Shown here piece after piece: positions 61,446-64,000 of a stretch of DNA of 64,000 bases. The translations under genes and the position numbers were made by a program. Position 1 is the stretch's first letter; each line of letters starts with the position of its first letter. The DNA is from Lysobacter sp. BMK333-48F3 (GTDB lineage: Bacteria; Pseudomonadota; Gammaproteobacteria; Xanthomonadales; Xanthomonadaceae), in assembly GCF_019733395.1 (NCBI RefSeq), contig NZ_JAIHOO010000001.1, positions 4,280,983-4,344,982 of the forward strand, read 5' to 3'. The notes below the pieces were generated by a model, which was not told where the DNA came from, ran no database searches, and was given only the letters and a program-made list of their open reading frames with translations.

Positions 61446-64000
61446 GGCTGGCGTACCGTCAGCGCCGACGGCACCGCCTTGCCGACCCCGCGCAGGTCGG
61501 GACGGTACATGTCCTCGACCAGCGACGGCGGCACCGTGTAGGTGCCCGGCGTCACCGCGCGCACCAGGTAGAACACCCGCGCGGTCTGGTTCTGCTCCAG
61601 CTTCAGCGCGGCCACATAGCGGTCGTCGCGGAACTCCTCGTGGCGCACTTCGGCGGCGCTGCCGCGCTCGGAGATTTCGATCCCGTCCACGACCACGCCG
61701 GCCCATTGCTTGGCGTCGCCGAGGTTGAAGTTCTCGATCTCCAGGCCTGCCGGCAGCAGGTCGGTCAGCAGCGCGTCGGGCATGGCGCGGTGGGCCTTGA
61801 TCGTGACCTGGACGATCAAGGCCTCGCCCTCGACCAGGCTGCCGCCGCTCCAGTCCTTGCCCTCGGTGGTGTAGTACTTGCGCCCGACCTCGATCTGCGA
61901 GGCGTCGGGCGCCGGCGCGCTGCGCGGCACGCCGGCCACTTCCATGCTCGCGTACAGCGGCGGCTGGCCGGTCGGGGCGAAGCTGACCCCGCGCGCCAGG
62001 GCGGCGTAGTCGAACAGGCGCCCGATCAGCTTGCCCGGATCGGCGTCGGAGCCGACCTCGCCGACGTTCCAGCGGCCGCCGATCTGCTTGCCCTGGTCGG
62101 CCATCAAGGCCTTGCCCAGGCGCGCCAGCGCGACCTGCTCCTGGGTGCTCAGCCACAGCCAGCCGCTGTTGCGGCGGGCGTCGAGCTCGCGCCCCATCGC
62201 CACGCTGCGCGCGTCGTACTCCGGCCGCGCCAGCTTGTGCTCGTGGACCAGGGCGATCATCAGCGCGTCGTCGCGCAGGCGGCTGCCGTAGTCGCCCAGG
62301 TACTCCGGACGATCGCTGGCGTCGCGGGCGAAACCTTCCTTGATCGCCTTGGCGCCGCGGGTCTTGTCGCCCTGCAGGCTCAAAGCCAGGCCCAGGTGGA
62401 CCAGCGGCAGGCCGGTCAGGCTGTTCTTGCGGTCGTTGTCGTACAGCGCACGCAAGGTGCCCAGCGGCGCCCGGTTGACCCGCGCCAGCACATAACCGGC
62501 CTGGGCCTGGTAGGCGAACTTGAGATGCTCGCGGCGATCGTAGCCGTAGAACGAGGCATTGCCCGAGAGCAGGTCCTCATTGAGCACCTTCAGCGCCTTC
62601 TGCAGCATGGTCTCCGGCACGGCGAAGCCGCCGTCGCGGGCGTCGAGCAGGAACTCGACGATGTACGGGGTCAGGCCCGGATTGACGTAGTCGCCGTCGC
62701 CCCACATCGAGAAGTGGCCGGAGCCGATCTGCATCGCCGCCAGGCGACCGAACGCGCCTTCCATGCGCGCGCGCCGCTGCTTGGCGTCCAGGCCCTTGGC
62801 GCCGAGCATCTTGGCTGTGGCTTCGTCGAGCTCGAGCGCGGCGTAACCCTTGCTGGTGGTCTGCTCGGCGCAGCCGTAGGGGTACTCCAGCGCGCCCTGC
62901 AGCGCGCTGGCGAACGGAATCGGCGGCAGCGCACTGACCACCATGCGGGCGTTGACCGAGTCCGGCATCAGGCCCTCGGCCAGGTCGGCGCCGAGCTGGA
63001 CCGCGCCCAGCTCGTCCAGCACCCGGGTGCGCGAGCGCAGCACCGACGGCCAGGCCGGGCGCACCGGCACGTCGTAGCGGCGGTCGACCTGATAGCCGTT
63101 GCCGTCGACCCGCACCCGCACCTGGGCGGTGGTATAGCCCTCGCGGGCGACGACCGGGAAAGTCAGGGTCTTCTTCGCCTCGACCCCGAGAGTGAGCTTG
63201 CGTTCGCCCTCGCTCAGCGCCAGCGGACCGATGCCTTCGACCTTGACCGAGAACTCGCCCGGCTTGCCGGTGAAGTTCTGCACGTCCAGGGTCACGTTGC
63301 TCTTGTCGCCCGGCGCCAGCACCCGCGGCGTGCTCGCCTCGGCCAGCACCGGCGCGCGCACCACGGTTTCGGCGTCGCGGTTGCCGTAGCTGCCGCCGGC
63401 ATAGACCAGCGCCGACACGCGCAAGGTGCCGTTGAAGTCGGGCACGCGCAGCTTGACCCGCGCGTTGCCCTTGGCGTCGAGCTTGACCGGCCCGGCGAAC
63501 AGGTCGACGGTCTGCACCCGCGCGGTCGGACGCCGCGCCTGCGGCAAGGCAAGCAGGGCCATGTCGCCGCCGAAGCGGATCTTGGCGGTGTCGCCCTCGT
63601 AGCTTTCGATCACCCGGCCGTAGACGTCGTAGCTGTCGACGCCGAGGCGGCGCTGGGCGAAGAAATGCGCGGCCGCGTCCGGCACCGCGAAGCGGGTGAT
63701 GTTGAGGATGCCCAGGTCGACCGCGGACACGGTGACGTAGGCGTCCTTGCCGGCCAGCTGCGGCGCGCTGACGGTGACCGGCAGGTCCTGCTCGGGCCGC
63801 ATCAGCTTGGGCACGTTGAGGCCGACCGCGACCTTGCGCGCGCGCCGGTCCATCGGCACGTGGGCGACGCCGACCGCGCGCGCCGGGGTGATCTTGCTCG
63901 GCGCGCTGCCGCCGCGGAACACCAGCGCGGTGACGTAGACGTCGTGGCGCTCCCAGTCGGCGGTGACCGGAATCTCGAACTTGCTGCCGGCCTTGGCCTG
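61442..64000 (-). CDS. Bacterial alpha-2-macroglobulin, YfhM-like (5' part beyond window)
   Basis: The C-terminal 852 residues of a large periplasmic protease-trap protein, open to the right edge of the window. The intact thioester motif CAEQ (YPYGCAEQTTSKG, codons 62861-62872) traps proteases covalently. Macroglobulin domains precede it; the thioester helical domain (PYIVEFLLDARDGGF, AYQAQAGYVLAR) and the receptor-like C-terminal domain (DLLPAGLEIENFNLGD, RAVTPGTYTVPPSLVEDMYRPDLRG) follow. The GTG at 63920 is internal. It works with PBP1C in related bacteria to guard and repair the envelope after attack. Confidence 0.9.
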   Translation of the reverse strand, partial: QAKAGSKFEIPVTADWERHDVYVTALVFRGGSAPSKITPARAVGVAHVPMDRRARKVAVGLNVPKLMRPEQDLPVTVSAPQLAGKDAYVTVSAVDLGILNITRFAVPDAAAHFFAQRRLGVDSYDVYGRVIESYEGDTAKIRFGGDMALLALPQARRPTARVQTVDLFAGPVKLDAKGNARVKLRVPDFNGTLRVSALVYAGGSYGNRDAETVVRAPVLAEASTPRVLAPGDKSNVTLDVQNFTGKPGEFSVKVEGIGPLALSEGERKLTLGVEAKKTLTFPVVAREGYTTAQVRVRVDGNGYQVDRRYDVPVRPAWPSVLRSRTRVLDELGAVQLGADLAEGLMPDSVNARMVVSALPPIPFASALQGALEYPYGCAEQTTSKGYAALELDEATAKMLGAKGLDAKQRRARMEGAFGRLAAMQIGSGHFSMWGDGDYVNPGLTPYIVEFLLDARDGGFAVPETMLQKALKVLNEDLLSGNASFYGYDRREHLKFAYQAQAGYVLARVNRAPLGTLRALYDNDRKNSLTGLPLVHLGLALSLQGDKTRGAKAIKEGFARDASDRPEYLGDYGSRLRDDALMIALVHEHKLARPEYDARSVAMGRELDARRNSGWLWLSTQEQVALARLGKALMADQGKQIGGRWNVGEVGSDADPGKLIGRLFDYAALARGVSFAPTGQPPLYASMEVAGVPRSAPAPDASQIEVGRKYYTTEGKDWSGGSLVEGEALIVQVTIKAHRAMPDALLTDLLPAGLEIENFNLGDAKQWAGVVVDGIEISERGSAAEVRHEEFRDDRYVAALKLEQNQTARVFYLVRAVTPGTYTVPPSLVEDMYRPDLRGVGKAVPSALTVRQP

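Overview
The window is about 70% GC by eye, densely coded, and most like a Lysobacter-type member of the Xanthomonadaceae. The supporting signs are the split metH, the 180-kDa-class NAD-glutamate dehydrogenase, GTAG-type REP elements, a YtrA-type GntR cluster with a GGTG-N16-CACC operator, and sucA-sucB-lpd in a row. This is ordinary chromosomal sequence: I see no tRNA, rRNA, insertion sequence, prophage or CRISPR array. The left edge cuts an amino-acid permease (5' end missing) and the right edge cuts an alpha-2-macroglobulin gene (5' end missing, minus strand).

Layout. 0-10 kb: permease, Nudix hydrolase, NAD kinase, NAD-glutamate dehydrogenase and a short-chain-type acyl-CoA dehydrogenase. 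10-15 kb: a methionine block, with an ArsR regulator fused to a methyltransferase followed by the two halves of cobalamin-dependent methionine synthase. 15-20.4 kb: a permuted-papain hydrolase, two paralogous secreted beta-helix proteins, a divergent TetR/SDR pair with a palindromic operator, and an alpha/beta hydrolase. 20.5-25.7 kb (all minus): DUF2058 protein, SlyX, UDP-glucose dehydrogenase, two FKBP isomerases and an exported glutathione peroxidase. 25.8-30.1 kb: a YtrA-type operon (small exported protein, GntR regulator, ABC ATPase, ABC permease), then two envelope proteins (DUF4097-like and DUF2884-like). 30.2-33 kb: YiaA/B-type membrane protein, a membrane diguanylate cyclase and a 56-residue lipoprotein.

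33.4-43.3 kb: divergent fumC and purB, a REP cluster, a subclass B3-type metallo-beta-lactamase with a lipobox, a VOC protein ending in a 15-bp tandem repeat, a class-3-type lipase next to an ankyrin lipoprotein (possible effector/immunity pair), and the roxA-GNAT operon. 43.5-50 kb: the 2-oxoglutarate dehydrogenase complex (sucA, sucB, lpd) and a LOG-family phosphoribohydrolase. 50-56.3 kb: lipoprotein, AcuI-type reductase, PilH-like receiver, CbpA-type co-chaperone, peroxiredoxin, ferritin-like protein, flavodoxin-fold oxidoreductase and a small membrane protein. 56.5-64 kb (minus): alpha-2-macroglobulin, two paralogous FG-GAP-like lipoproteins and PBP1C, an envelope-defence type locus.

Three themes recur. 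The first is envelope and periplasm biology: many lipoproteins, FKBPs, a beta-lactamase and the PBP1C/macroglobulin locus. The second is central carbon, nitrogen and one-carbon metabolism: GDH, fumarase, OGDH, NAD kinase and methionine synthase. The third is small repeats that sit at gene boundaries: GTAG-type REPs, GGGAAT-type inverted repeats directly before start codons, and one dRS3-like element between the metH halves. Start codons were chosen from ribosome-binding sites, family N-termini and overlap with the upstream gene. Family assignments come from recognisable motifs; no database search was run.
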